Positions 7,279 through 17,325 of a DNA stretch of 64,000 nucleotides are shown here, in pieces. The translations under genes and the position numbers were made by a program. This DNA is from Eubacterium sp. OM08-24 (GTDB taxonomy: Bacteria; Bacillota; Clostridia; Oscillospirales; Acutalibacteraceae). Numbering within the stretch: the stretch's first letter is position 1; each line of letters opens with the position of its first letter. Below the pieces are notes generated by a model. The model was not told where the DNA came from. It did not search any database and worked only from the letters and a program-made list of their open reading frames with translations. The stretch is from contig NZ_QSTA01000001.1 of NCBI RefSeq assembly GCF_003438075.1, positions 930,001 through 994,000 on the forward strand, in the 5' to 3' direction.

Positions 7279-8512
7279 ACTTTTGCACAACGGAGAATCA
7301 ATAAGGGCAAACGGAAAATATCAATTCAAGTATTTAGTTGACGGCAAGCCAAAATTTGTATACAGCTGGCGACTTGTTCCGACAGATCCACAACCAATAG
7401 GCAAACAGCCTTGCCTGTCACTAAGAGAATTAGAAAAGCTGGTCGGTAAAGACGTTGACTCAAGACTTGACATAACCGGCAGAAATATCACCGTCAACGA
7501 GTTAATCTCCCGTTATCTCAAAACAAGGACAGGTGTAAGACACAACACACTTTCAAATTACAACTTTGTGCAAAACATTATGAGCAAAGAGGAATTTGGA
7601 AGTCGCAAAATCGGTGAAATCAAAACTTCCGATGCAAAGCTGTTTCTCATTAAATTACAGGAAGACGGAAGAAGCTCGAGTACAATAAAAACGGTGCGAG
7701 GTGTTTTAAGACCGGCATTTCAAATGGCAGTTGATGATGATATTCTAATGAAGAACCCTTTCGGTTTCCAATTACTCGGCATTATCATAAACACTGAACA
7801 CACTCGACAGGCTCTGACAAAAGAGCAAATGAACAAGTTTTTGAAATTTGTTCGTTACGATAATGTTTACTACAAATACTATGATGTCTTCTACATTCTC
7901 TTTCACACTGGTTTGAGAATTTCAGAATTTTGTGGGTTGACGATAAATGACCTCGATATGAACAACAGAATCATCAATATTGACCACCAGTTGCAGAGAA
8001 CCTCAAAAATGGAGTATGTAATTGAATCAACAAAAACAAATGCCGGCACAAGAAAACTACCTATGACGGAAGATGTTTACCAGGCCTTCAAAAGAATACT
8101 TGAGAACAGACCTACAAATCTTCCTGAAATTATGGTTGCAGGTCATTGCGGTTTTCTGTTCAGAGATTCAAAGGGAATGCCTGAAGTTGCAATGCATTGG
8201 GAGCATAGGTTTAATCACTCGGTCAAGAGATACAATGATATTTTCAGAGAGCAACTACCTAATATCACCCCTCACATTTGCAGACATACCTATTGTTCAA
8301 ATATGGCAAAGGCAAGAATGAATCCGAAAACATTGCAGTACCTTATGGGGCATTCCGATATCGGTGTCACGATGAACACATATACCCATCTTGGACTTGA
8401 TGATGCCAAGGACGAAATGATAAGGCTCGAAGAACTGGAACAAGCAAGAAAAGAAGTTGAAAAAACTCTCGGCACACAACCACTAAAACAGAATATGTTT
8501 AAGACGGTGTAA
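7241..8512 (+). CDS. int: Tyrosine recombinase/integrase, Tn916 Int type
   Basis: The 423-aa protein has an N-terminal arm-binding domain (SRGQRRDSKHRLLHNGESI, as in Tn916 integrases), a SAM-like core-binding domain (~residues 85-180) and a catalytic domain. Catalytic residues are visible: Arg226 in HTGLRISEF, His345 and Arg348 in PHICRHTYC, His371 in LMGHSD and the nucleophile Tyr381 in MNTYTHLG. All are intact, so the enzyme looks active. The attachment site should lie just downstream (8513-8668), where the prophage meets the convergent T7SS locus. Confidence 0.93.
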   Translation: MASRGQRRDSKHRLLHNGESIRANGKYQFKYLVDGKPKFVYSWRLVPTDPQPIGKQPCLSLRELEKLVGKDVDSRLDITGRNITVNELISRYLKTRTGVRHNTLSNYNFVQNIMSKEEFGSRKIGEIKTSDAKLFLIKLQEDGRSSSTIKTVRGVLRPAFQMAVDDDILMKNPFGFQLLGIIINTEHTRQALTKEQMNKFLKFVRYDNVYYKYYDVFYILFHTGLRISEFCGLTINDLDMNNRIINIDHQLQRTSKMEYVIESTKTNAGTRKLPMTEDVYQAFKRILENRPTNLPEIMVAGHCGFLFRDSKGMPEVAMHWEHRFNHSVKRYNDIFREQLPNITPHICRHTYCSNMAKARMNPKTLQYLMGHSDIGVTMNTYTHLGLDDAKDEMIRLEELEQARKEVEKTLGTQPLKQNMFKTV

Positions 8513-8589
8513 ATTGTGCTGATTCATTGATATGATAATTATTTTGTACTATCATATTGTTGTATAAAGCTATATTTTCCGACATAGCA

Positions 8590-8631
8590 AAGCCTCCTAT
8601 GAAAGTTTTTAACAACTACCATAGGAGGCTT
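8590..8631. terminator. Perfect 12-bp inverted repeat between integrase and T7SS locus
   Basis: aagcctcctatg (8590-8601) pairs perfectly with cataggaggctt (8620-8631) across an 18-nt loop. It separates two convergent transcription units and may end both, although neither side has a strong T run. It may also lie within the attachment region, since it follows int directly. Confidence 0.5.
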
Positions 8632-8668
8632 ATTTGTGGAGTAATTTTAAAGACTATTAGGTGTAGTT

Positions 8669-11600
8669 TTACTTCTTATTGTTTTTTCTACGCTTAAATA
8701 CAAGGAATGTAAAAATTACAATTGCTGTAATTACCGCAACGCCTGCCACTATTCCAATTATAATCCATAATCTATAATTGCCTATAGCAAGGTGATGCAC
8801 TTCTTTGATCACAGTATTATTACCTGCTCTGTCAAACAATGAAAGACCTACCGTATGACTGCCTTCATTTAAAATCAACTTGATCTGATTTTTCGATTTT
8901 GAATAGTGCAGACCCGGAACATCATTATTTTTGACATCACTTACTTTGTATGTTTTGCCATCTACATACGCTACTGTCTTTTCTTCATCAAGCACTTCAC
9001 TTATATCATTAAATGAAATAGTTTGATTTCCTGAACCACTAAACCATCCCCAATCTGAGAAGTTTTCCGGAACAGTACAGGTTGGTTTAGTATTATCAAT
9101 ATACATCTCACCAAGATCTAAAATATTCTCGCCATTAACAACTCTCAAGTATAAACTTGTATCCGCATCAGCGGTATAGTTGTTGGCAAAATAACTACCT
9201 GGTAATGTATATCGGTAAACACTCGTGCCATACATTTCTTTATCAAAAAGACTCTTTGAATCAGATGTTATATTTGTATCCGTTGATTCATTAGTGTCCT
9301 TATCGACCAAACACACGCTGTTTTTTTGAGAATTGCTTGAAAAAACAACTATGCTCAAATCAGAAAAACTACTTGGTTGTTTACTTATAGGACCGTTTTC
9401 ATCTTCAAAAGAATACCAACCCGTTTTATTTTTGCTATCGCTGTTTTCAATATAAGCAAGAACATCTGTATTTACCATTCGTGTATATGTATTTTCATTA
9501 AGTACACTTGGGTTTCCTGCTTTATCATAAGCAATCATTTTTACTGAATAGACTCCGTCTTTGTCAAAGTCCTGCAACTTGTAAATCATATGCGTAGCAT
9601 CGGAATTATCGACAAATTCTCGAATAGTGTCTTTTGATTCCTCATATTTTATAGTGCCGATTTCTTTTTTATTAGTATAGCTAGGTACATATTTTTTCAA
9701 ACTATACTCAATTCTGTCGATATTGGTATCCATAAATACAATATTTGGATTTTCATCTTTTCTGCGATTAAAATCATAAATATCACTAAACTTAGTACTA
9801 CCAGATTCTACCATATCATTATTTCTTTCATACACAATAGGTGCAGTAAAATCAACTTCAAATATCGCCGTATGTGATGAAGAATTCGCATCAAAAACGC
9901 CCTTATTATTAGCGCGATCGACAGGATTCATATCAATTTTATATACACCATCTTCTGTAAAAGGAATAGTTATGGAATGATTATCACCTAATTTATTCCA
10001 AGAGGCCATTAACGGATATTCAGACCAACCACTATCTTCATGACTGCTTCCAGGTTCCTTATAGTAAACTTTAAGCTGCATATCTTCTTCAACAAAATTA
10101 GTTTCTACTACATTGATTGTTGCTGTTGCCTTATCTTTTTCCTTTATGTTAAAAAATACATTTTTATCATCAAAGGATCCGAAATCAGCAAAGTTGTCAC
10201 TAATTGAAGGGTTTGTTCTGTCAATTACAAATTCAGGTTCACTAAAGGAATCACCCCTATTACCTGCCATATCAGCATATCTAATTGAAAATTCATACCT
10301 ATTATCTTCAGAAAGTGTAAATGTACCAATGTGTGTTTGATTATCTGAAGTTACTGAGGGCAAATTATCTTGTCCCCAATCTATAGTTTGAACATTGCCG
10401 TTTACATTAACTTCCACATCTTTAGGATTAAAATTTCGTTCAGTAATTGTAACAGTTACAGTCTGTGCTGTATTATAGTAATTTCCATTAGAAGAATTCA
10501 CATTACTTTTCACTGCAGTAATTTTGGGAACGGTAGTGTCTATACTGTATTTAACCCTTTTTACCTCTGAATTACCAGCATTGTCAGTTAATTTAACTGT
10601 TACTTCATTACCGTTTGTATTACTCTCAACTACTAAATTAAAATCAATAGATGTCAAAAGATTATGATCTGTCTTGATTGATTTATTGTTAATTACAATA
10701 TCAGAAGAATTGCTAATATATTTACCGTCAGAATCAACTGAAATAATGCCGTTCTTATTATCATTAGAAACAGACCATTCAATTTTTGAAATACCTGAGT
10801 GAGTATCACTAACACTAACAACCAATGGAATACTGGTTTTATAAAGAGGCACACCATTTGCATCTTCTTTATCAGTATCATTAGTTGCCTTAATATCAAT
10901 AGAAGATACTGATTTATGTAATGAATCGTCCTCAATCACGCTACCATCTGCACTAATCAGACCTGTTGTATGTTCAACATTATCTGTAACTTTGGCAGCT
11001 ACAGTACCTTTAAAATTATTTGGAATAAGGATTTCAGCATATGTTCCTGTTGAATCGGTTTTTAGTGATGTTCCATCTGTAATTTCTGTTTTACTTGTGC
11101 CGTTTTTATCATTACTATTAAGATAAATTTCAACATTTTTAATTCCGGATGAAACTCCAGGGTCATTAACATATACTTTCAATGGTGTGGCTTTTTTAAA
11201 GAAATATCCATAATAATGTTTATAAAAGGGTTTATTATCATCCTGATTTCCAAATTTAAACATAGTAATCTCAGGATTATTTTTATCAATGTTGAATTCT
11301 AATACATCCAAATTTGAATTTTGAGCATTGTCGGTAGTATCAGCTGTAATTTTGTACAATCCCTCTTTATTTATATCATAGATATATTTTGCTTCTTGTT
11401 TATTAAATGACTCCTTGCCGAAATCAATATTATTAAATTGTGTTTCCGTATGATTAGAAAACGTTTCTGAATTGTTGAGGACATCTGTTTTGACACTCTC
11501 AAGACCTGAATTGTACTTATTCTCAGAAGCTATATCACTTGCTGTCACCTGATATTTTATATCGTTACCATACCATACTTTGCCGTTAATTATGTATTTC

Positions 11601-14350
11601 TCATAGTCTGTTAAAACATCAACCTTAATTTCAGGCGGGTTATTTTCAAGCATTAAATTAATTCCGCTTTCGTTGTTAAGTTCGCCCTCCTGTTTTAACG
11701 TTTTTATACTTTCAGTAGAAAAATAATAAATATTCGTATTACCAATTTGGTCAGTTACTGTAAAATATGGGGTGTCTGAATAATTAGGGGTTATAACAAA
11801 TGTATATGTATTGCCAACTACTGATTTAGGTTTATAGATATCGCCCCAATTAAGAGTAACATCCTTAACTTTTGAAGAAAAAGAATTTTCGCTTTTACCA
11901 TCATCATTAACTTTTATTGATATATTAATCTCTTTATTGCCAAATATACCAAATGACAAATAATTAAGAACAGACGGTTCCACTGTATATTTCGATTCAC
12001 TTATTGATGGTGCTTCATTATCAACATAGAATACACCGTTATTAGAATTAAAATTAGTATTATCTTCGTCTAAGATTGCATCGTTACCTGCAATATCCTT
12101 TGCTTCAACACATATACGATAAGTACCGCTTTCTAAATCGCCAACATATAGGTCTTCTTCCGCCGATAATATCGGTTCATTTTGATGCGTAAGATTCTTA
12201 GGTGGTATATTTTTCACTTCGCTTTCCGTACCATCTTCACTAATCTTTTTGATACAAATATAGTAAGAAGCTAAACCGAACTTATTATCATTTTCTTGGT
12301 CTGAAATGGTAAAATGAAGGTTATTTTTGCCTATTCTGTCATCTTGCAAGCCAAAATAAAGACCTTTTTCACTCTGATTATTTTCGTCATTTTGACTAAG
12401 GTCAGTTTTATAATTTCCTGTAGCTGTTATTGAATACGAAGGAGCATCATTTTCTAATACAAGTGTAGCACCACTACTATCATCTGCATTAATTTCATCT
12501 AAAAATTCATCTGGTAGATTTTCACTATAATCATTTATAGTTTTAAAGTTATATTTTCTTTCATTTCCCAAGAAATCTTTTATTGTAATGTATGGTGTTC
12601 CCTTTCCGGAACTATCGAGACAAAATGTGTATGTATTTTCATCTACTGTTGCATCATAAGATTTATTATTCCAATAGAGCTTAACTTCATTTGGGTCAAC
12701 ACCGCAACCTTTATCATTAACATTAATTGAAATTTCCACACGAGGTACACCAAAGATTCCAAAAGTAACATAGTTAAGTAAGCCATTCTTAACTTCGTAC
12801 TTCATTTCAACAATATTAGGTGCAGTAGTATCAACATAGTAGACTTTAATAAAAGTTTTTTTATTTCCGCTAAGGTCAGTAACAGTTACATTAATCTCAT
12901 ACTTACCATCTTTAGTAAACACCAATTCTTCGGTTGTTTCCTCCGTTGACGGAAGAATATGACTACCATCTTTTTTAACAATATTTTCTTTCTCTGCTTT
13001 GGTATCAATTTTGGCATCATCATTTTCTTTTACAGTAATAATATAGCTTGCAATGCCTATATCATCACTTAATTTAAATTTGATGTGTAACTTAGAAAAA
13101 TAATATTCATCCTTTTCAGTTATAACCGGCGTTTCAGTTATAACCGGTGTGATATTAAAATCCCCGCTGTCAAAAGAATCATAGAAAAAGGTTTTGATTT
13201 TTCCATTCTCCTCAAGAATAAGGGTATCACTTTGATGGTTTACTTTATCAGAAGCTGTTACTGATATTGATTGTATAGCAAAATCGGTTAATTCAGTTAA
13301 TTGTTTTTCATTTTTTAACCGGCTATATAATTCATCAAATGAAATATAATACCAATATTCTTCTTTTTTTATACCAGCCGGTGGAGTAAGTTTATTGTTT
13401 TCAACATTTAATTCATATTGATTATTATTTATCTTAATACTAAGTTTTACATTTTTAAGATTCTTTTCAATAATATTGAGTTTTAAATACGATTTATTAC
13501 CAATATAAGTATATTCACTCTTTTCTTCTTCACCGTCATCATTAGTTTTTACATAAAACTCCCTGCTTTCAAGCTTTGTTTCTGTTTCATCAGAAATATT
13601 TACAACCTGAAAACCATTTATTTTGGGAATATCAGCATCGTCAATCTTTCCAGATGATACAGTTGTTTTATTTCCTAAATTGTCGCTTAACTCAATTTTA
13701 ATACTGTGACTCTGCATTTCTGAATTTAAAGGAATTTTAAAATTAACTTTTTTATCCCCATCAAGCTCCATCTTCTCTACATAGACACCCTCGCTGTTAT
13801 TATCTATAAAATAATGAATATCTTGAACACCTGAAAGATCAGTTATATCTTCGTCGGCAACAAGACAATAATCATTACCTATTTTTGTTTCTTTAATTTT
13901 AAAAGCTGAAGGGCCCTCAGTATCATACATAAAATGCACAGCTTCAACACTGTCATTGACAGGATTTGATTCACCAGGATATTTTGCCCAAAACTTTATA
14001 TAATAAGAGCCTTGAGGCAAATTTTCCGATTCATCCCCATCCCACACACACGCATCAGAATCTGTATAATTACCCCAATCGTCAAGCTTATCCGTACTTG
14101 TCTTATAATATATTTCAGTACTGACAGGAGCAGTAATCTTAAGTTTATTTATATCATTAGTCCATTTATTTTCGTCATCCACCGTAACATTAAGTTCAGG
14201 TACAGAGAAATCATTAATTTCATCATCATCTAAAACTGATGATGATTCATTTCTTTCTGCTGCCAAAACCGTGCCTATGTTCATCAACATTGAACATATA
14301 ACAATTACAATTGACAAAAATAATGCCGTAGATTTCTTTAATACACTCAT
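8669..14350 (-). CDS. Giant surface protein with Ig-like repeats and C-terminal membrane anchor (T7SS locus)
   Basis: The 1893-aa protein has an N-terminal signal peptide (LFLSIVIVICSML, cleavage near VLAAE), a very long extracellular part and a C-terminal membrane helix (~residues 1862-1886, LWIIIGIVAGVAVITAIVIF) followed by KRRKNNKK. The ectodomain is a series of bacterial Ig-like units with recurring Asp-rich joints such as DTTAPNI, DNEAPSI and DTTVPKI. Near-copies LNYVTFGIFG and LNYLSFGIFG show internal duplication. It is the last gene of the T7SS run and overlaps its upstream neighbour by 4 bp, so it is part of the operon. No homology to EsaA/YueB is evident, but a long extracellular protein in this slot suggests a similar cell-wall-spanning or contact role. 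That is an inference. Confidence 0.75.
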   Translation of the reverse strand: MSVLKKSTALFLSIVIVICSMLMNIGTVLAAERNESSSVLDDDEINDFSVPELNVTVDDENKWTNDINKLKITAPVSTEIYYKTSTDKLDDWGNYTDSDACVWDGDESENLPQGSYYIKFWAKYPGESNPVNDSVEAVHFMYDTEGPSAFKIKETKIGNDYCLVADEDITDLSGVQDIHYFIDNNSEGVYVEKMELDGDKKVNFKIPLNSEMQSHSIKIELSDNLGNKTTVSSGKIDDADIPKINGFQVVNISDETETKLESREFYVKTNDDGEEEKSEYTYIGNKSYLKLNIIEKNLKNVKLSIKINNNQYELNVENNKLTPPAGIKKEEYWYYISFDELYSRLKNEKQLTELTDFAIQSISVTASDKVNHQSDTLILEENGKIKTFFYDSFDSGDFNITPVITETPVITEKDEYYFSKLHIKFKLSDDIGIASYIITVKENDDAKIDTKAEKENIVKKDGSHILPSTEETTEELVFTKDGKYEINVTVTDLSGNKKTFIKVYYVDTTAPNIVEMKYEVKNGLLNYVTFGIFGVPRVEISINVNDKGCGVDPNEVKLYWNNKSYDATVDENTYTFCLDSSGKGTPYITIKDFLGNERKYNFKTINDYSENLPDEFLDEINADDSSGATLVLENDAPSYSITATGNYKTDLSQNDENNQSEKGLYFGLQDDRIGKNNLHFTISDQENDNKFGLASYYICIKKISEDGTESEVKNIPPKNLTHQNEPILSAEEDLYVGDLESGTYRICVEAKDIAGNDAILDEDNTNFNSNNGVFYVDNEAPSISESKYTVEPSVLNYLSFGIFGNKEINISIKVNDDGKSENSFSSKVKDVTLNWGDIYKPKSVVGNTYTFVITPNYSDTPYFTVTDQIGNTNIYYFSTESIKTLKQEGELNNESGINLMLENNPPEIKVDVLTDYEKYIINGKVWYGNDIKYQVTASDIASENKYNSGLESVKTDVLNNSETFSNHTETQFNNIDFGKESFNKQEAKYIYDINKEGLYKITADTTDNAQNSNLDVLEFNIDKNNPEITMFKFGNQDDNKPFYKHYYGYFFKKATPLKVYVNDPGVSSGIKNVEIYLNSNDKNGTSKTEITDGTSLKTDSTGTYAEILIPNNFKGTVAAKVTDNVEHTTGLISADGSVIEDDSLHKSVSSIDIKATNDTDKEDANGVPLYKTSIPLVVSVSDTHSGISKIEWSVSNDNKNGIISVDSDGKYISNSSDIVINNKSIKTDHNLLTSIDFNLVVESNTNGNEVTVKLTDNAGNSEVKRVKYSIDTTVPKITAVKSNVNSSNGNYYNTAQTVTVTITERNFNPKDVEVNVNGNVQTIDWGQDNLPSVTSDNQTHIGTFTLSEDNRYEFSIRYADMAGNRGDSFSEPEFVIDRTNPSISDNFADFGSFDDKNVFFNIKEKDKATATINVVETNFVEEDMQLKVYYKEPGSSHEDSGWSEYPLMASWNKLGDNHSITIPFTEDGVYKIDMNPVDRANNKGVFDANSSSHTAIFEVDFTAPIVYERNNDMVESGSTKFSDIYDFNRRKDENPNIVFMDTNIDRIEYSLKKYVPSYTNKKEIGTIKYEESKDTIREFVDNSDATHMIYKLQDFDKDGVYSVKMIAYDKAGNPSVLNENTYTRMVNTDVLAYIENSDSKNKTGWYSFEDENGPISKQPSSFSDLSIVVFSSNSQKNSVCLVDKDTNESTDTNITSDSKSLFDKEMYGTSVYRYTLPGSYFANNYTADADTSLYLRVVNGENILDLGEMYIDNTKPTCTVPENFSDWGWFSGSGNQTISFNDISEVLDEEKTVAYVDGKTYKVSDVKNNDVPGLHYSKSKNQIKLILNEGSHTVGLSLFDRAGNNTVIKEVHHLAIGNYRLWIIIGIVAGVAVITAIVIFTFLVFKRRKNNKK

Positions 14351-14784
14351 TTTCTTTTACCTCTCTTTACTATAAAAGCATAATTATTGCCGTTGAAAAC
14401 TGAATGAAGATAACTCAATAGTAATGCTAACGCAAGCATCATTATCGAAAATACATTATGCTGTCCTAATATTGCACTAAACAATAAGAATAAAACTATA
14501 CTTAGTAGCCATACAATGTCACAAATAGTTGCATTCTTATTTTTCATAAAGCAAAAGATTCCGGGATATTTATGTATTTTATATTTTTCATTTTTTCTAT
14601 ATTTCCCTATTAAAAAAGTAAAAATTAATCCTATAATTAAACCACCCCAAAAAATTGTACTTATAATCAGTGGCTTTAAAGATTCTTTAATATTGTCTGC
14701 TAAAATAAGCATAACAGATACTGAAGACAACGCAAAACAAGCAATACTTATTGCTAAAAATATTTTATATACTTTTGTAGTCAA
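14347..14784 (-). CDS. Four-helix membrane protein of the T7SS locus
   Basis: The 145-aa protein has four hydrophobic segments (IFLAISIACFALSSVSVML, LIISTIFWGGLIIGLIFTFL, IVWLLSIVLFLLFSAI and MMLALALLLSYL) and basic cytoplasmic loops. The start is taken as TTG at 14784 because ggaggaga stands 6 nt upstream; the longer frame from 14805 would bury that ribosome site inside the gene. It overlaps the giant surface protein gene by 4 bp (ATGA). The family is not recognised. By position it could replace a small membrane component such as EssA, but no sequence similarity supports this. Confidence 0.6.
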   Translation of the reverse strand: MTTKVYKIFLAISIACFALSSVSVMLILADNIKESLKPLIISTIFWGGLIIGLIFTFLIGKYRKNEKYKIHKYPGIFCFMKNKNATICDIVWLLSIVLFLLFSAILGQHNVFSIMMLALALLLSYLHSVFNGNNYAFIVKRGKRK

Positions 14785-14814
14785 TAAAAATCTCCTCCAA
14801 ACCAATATGTATTC

Positions 14815-15183
14815 CTATTTATTATCCAAAGTTTTAGATAGAGCATTAAACGAAGTTCCCTTATTATATGAAACATTTACTATTCCTTTGCCTCCGGGGC
14901 GTCTGTATTTTCTAAGACTTAAAAAAACTCCGTAAAAAGCCGCACCTACCTGAACTGACAAAACTATCACAGCAAGAGTAATAAAGATGGGAGAATTATA
15001 TCTAATATCCATTGAAACAATGATATCTTCTAATTTACCAATTGCAAACAAAAATATAATAGCAAGAGTCATTATCGAACCTGCAATCACAAAAGTAATA
15101 TAAGCAGGTTTTCTTATGTATTTTCTAATCTTACTAAATTCTTCGTTTTTCCATCCCACTTTGATTCTATTAATTAGATTCAT
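14815..15183 (-). CDS. Two-helix membrane protein of the T7SS locus
   Basis: The 122-aa protein starts with a basic cytoplasmic segment and has two membrane helices (PAYITFVIAGSIMTLAIIFL and FITLAVIVLSVQVGAAFYGV). A basic tail (RKYRRPGGKG) follows. It overlaps the kinase gene by 14 bp, indicating tight coupling. No family is recognised. Its size and two-pass layout with coupled translation suggest a partner of the kinase or of the channel. Confidence 0.6.
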   Translation of the reverse strand: MNLINRIKVGWKNEEFSKIRKYIRKPAYITFVIAGSIMTLAIIFLFAIGKLEDIIVSMDIRYNSPIFITLAVIVLSVQVGAAFYGVFLSLRKYRRPGGKGIVNVSYNKGTSFNALSKTLDNK

Positions 15184-17185
15184 TACTCAACACTCCATTC
15201 ACATTTCCAAAAGCACTTATATTATTAAGTGTTTGTTTAATTGTATTTTTTAATTCAGATAGTTTCATATCAGTTTCATATTCTGTCAATAATGTGTAAT
15301 TTGAATCCGATTTAAGTTCTTGCTCGGCAATACTGTTTATTTGTTCATCATGATTTAAATCCTGTGCTAATCTACTGACCAGTCTGTTTAAGTTTTTATT
15401 ATCAGTATTATCGACAAGCATATTATAACATTCCAACAAGTTTTGCCTTTTCTGTGCATTATAAATTTGAACAGCTATTTTATATCCGTCGCTACTACAA
15501 TTTGGAAGCCCTGTAACTGTATTTTCAATACAAGAGCTCAACTCCTTTTGGTCAACTGACAATAACATCTGATCTACAGAATCATTTATAAATTTGGGAT
15601 TATTCATTTGTGTAAGTAAATTAACCAAAACAACAGTTTCCGAATAATTTAGCGTATCGCCTTCCTTACTCAAAAATTCAAATACTTTGTTATAAATATT
15701 TTGTTTTTCCGATTCAATTGAAGATTTCATCTGTTCAGCAGCAGCATTCTCAAGCCACTCAATCTTGGTTGGGTTGTAATTTTCAATAATATTATCCATT
15801 TTACGCTCTGCAAAATAACTGCCTGTCATCTTTAAAAATCCACAAACAAGCAGAATAACGCAAAGCAAACCTGCCATAACACCAACTACACCAAATGAAT
15901 TTCTAACCTTTATATTTTCTGATTTCATTATAGATGGAGCAGATTCTTTTGCGTTTATAATATCATCATGCAGAGTTTTATAATCATGGTAATACAATGG
16001 GCTCTCAAAAAAACCTTTTTCTCTTCTGCGGGTACATTTCTTAATTATATTTTCTAATTTTTCGTGATAATGAGCAGATGTTAATGATAAATCTCTATCA
16101 CAATAAGCATCATCATTCATAATATTATGTCGGTAATAATCGTAAGAACCTCCTAAACTTTTATCTTTAGCAAATTCCGTATTACCTGTATATAACTCAA
16201 ACACATTCAAGCATTCCCAAAAAGTAGCTCCAAAAGAAAAAATATCACTTTCTATACTCATTCTGCCCTTTTCAAAATTATCATCATTAAAAGGAAACAC
16301 AGAACCGTTTGATGCGTTCACATAACATTCAGGAGCAGCATATCCCAATGTACCATACTGATACATACGGGTTATACTTTGCTCTTTATTATAATCAGCT
16401 TCGCCAAGATTGCTTTTGACCGACTTTGTTTCTATATCAATATGTTCAGAACGACCAAAATCAATTAAAACAAGTTCCTTGCCATAACGCGTAACCATAA
16501 TATTATCCGGTTTAATATCAAGGTGTAAAATATGCTTTTGATCCGTAATATATTCCAAGATATCACAAAGATTTAACATAAAGTCAAACATATCACTTTG
16601 ATAACGAATCAATTCTTCGTAATCGTTGCTGTAACTTTTGAGCATTCTAAGCTTCTTGTCATTTGAAAACTGATGAAAAGAAATTTTCTTTTTTAAATTA
16701 TTACCAACATCAACTGTTTCAGTAAGTTTCCAATAATAATCTCGACAGTATTCTTCAAGCGACCAACCGTCAACATACTCTTCAACAACGCAAAAAAACT
16801 TTTCACGGTTAATAGAAATAGACTTCCTGCCTTCTTCAACATGTGTATCCGTTAGTGAAAAATCGCCTAAGTCTTCTATGACATCGAAAATTCTAACAAC
16901 CGAACGGCAATCCTGGAGTTCATCAAAAATTTTTAAATCATGTGTTCTAAATCGGTCATACACATTAACAACCCTACTTACACCACCCTCAGCTCCAATC
17001 AGGAGGGATTTATACTTAAATTTAAGCACACAAGACAACACTATATCTCCGGAATGTGAAATTTTAAGTCCTTTGTAAACAATACTTTCAGTACCTGTAG
17101 CAATATAACCATCAGATGACAGCCCGTATGATGTATCTATTATGTAATTAAATTCAGAACCTTTAATAATACCTTTAGTCATCAT
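15170..17185 (-). CDS. Membrane Ser/Thr protein kinase with EssB-like topology
   Basis: The protein (671 aa from the ATG at 17185, behind gaggaagaaa; an ATG at 17197 overlaps that site) has an N-terminal Hanks-type kinase domain (~1-400). Key parts are visible: a Gly-rich stretch YIATGTESIVYKG, Lys55 in CVLKFKYK, catalytic loop HLDIKPDN, metal-binding LIDFGRS and GYAAPECY. A single membrane helix lies near residues 429-452 (VVGVMAGLLCVILLVCGF). A helical external domain of ~215 aa follows. EssB/YukC of T7SSb has the same kinase-fold/helix/external layout but is a pseudokinase. Here the catalytic residues are retained. It could be an active EssB relative or a separate regulatory kinase; position in the core operon favours a machine or control role. 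Confidence 0.85.
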   Translation of the reverse strand: MMTKGIIKGSEFNYIIDTSYGLSSDGYIATGTESIVYKGLKISHSGDIVLSCVLKFKYKSLLIGAEGGVSRVVNVYDRFRTHDLKIFDELQDCRSVVRIFDVIEDLGDFSLTDTHVEEGRKSISINREKFFCVVEEYVDGWSLEEYCRDYYWKLTETVDVGNNLKKKISFHQFSNDKKLRMLKSYSNDYEELIRYQSDMFDFMLNLCDILEYITDQKHILHLDIKPDNIMVTRYGKELVLIDFGRSEHIDIETKSVKSNLGEADYNKEQSITRMYQYGTLGYAAPECYVNASNGSVFPFNDDNFEKGRMSIESDIFSFGATFWECLNVFELYTGNTEFAKDKSLGGSYDYYRHNIMNDDAYCDRDLSLTSAHYHEKLENIIKKCTRRREKGFFESPLYYHDYKTLHDDIINAKESAPSIMKSENIKVRNSFGVVGVMAGLLCVILLVCGFLKMTGSYFAERKMDNIIENYNPTKIEWLENAAAEQMKSSIESEKQNIYNKVFEFLSKEGDTLNYSETVVLVNLLTQMNNPKFINDSVDQMLLSVDQKELSSCIENTVTGLPNCSSDGYKIAVQIYNAQKRQNLLECYNMLVDNTDNKNLNRLVSRLAQDLNHDEQINSIAEQELKSDSNYTLLTEYETDMKLSELKNTIKQTLNNISAFGNVNGVLSNESN

Positions 17186-17324
17186 TTTCTTCCTCATTAA
17201 ATTCCATTATTACTTTGTTAAATATGGTATCAGGGTCATTTGAATCTAATTTTTTAAGAAAGACATTATTTGATGTTGAATTCGTTTGGCTACAGGCAAA
17301 CTGAGCATCTGTAAGATCAACCAT
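17175..17324 (-). CDS. 49-aa acidic protein between WXG100 and kinase genes
   Basis: The ATG at 17324 follows ggaggagtaaa, so a short 49-aa product is preferred over a longer upstream frame. The protein starts MVDLTDAQFACSQTNSTSNN and ends with acidic MEFNEEENDD; no membrane segment or known domain is visible. It overlaps the kinase gene by about 11 bp and starts just downstream of the WXG100 stop. It could be a small adaptor or kinase substrate, but nothing in the sequence decides this. Confidence 0.5.
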   Translation of the reverse strand: MVDLTDAQFACSQTNSTSNNVFLKKLDSNDPDTIFNKVIMEFNEEENDD

Positions 17325-17325
17325 T

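Noticed and set aside
8527..8555. atatgata...tatcatat inverted repeat after int as the integrase core site
   Set aside because: Short AT-rich palindromes are common by chance here and no second copy at the left element end can be seen in the window.
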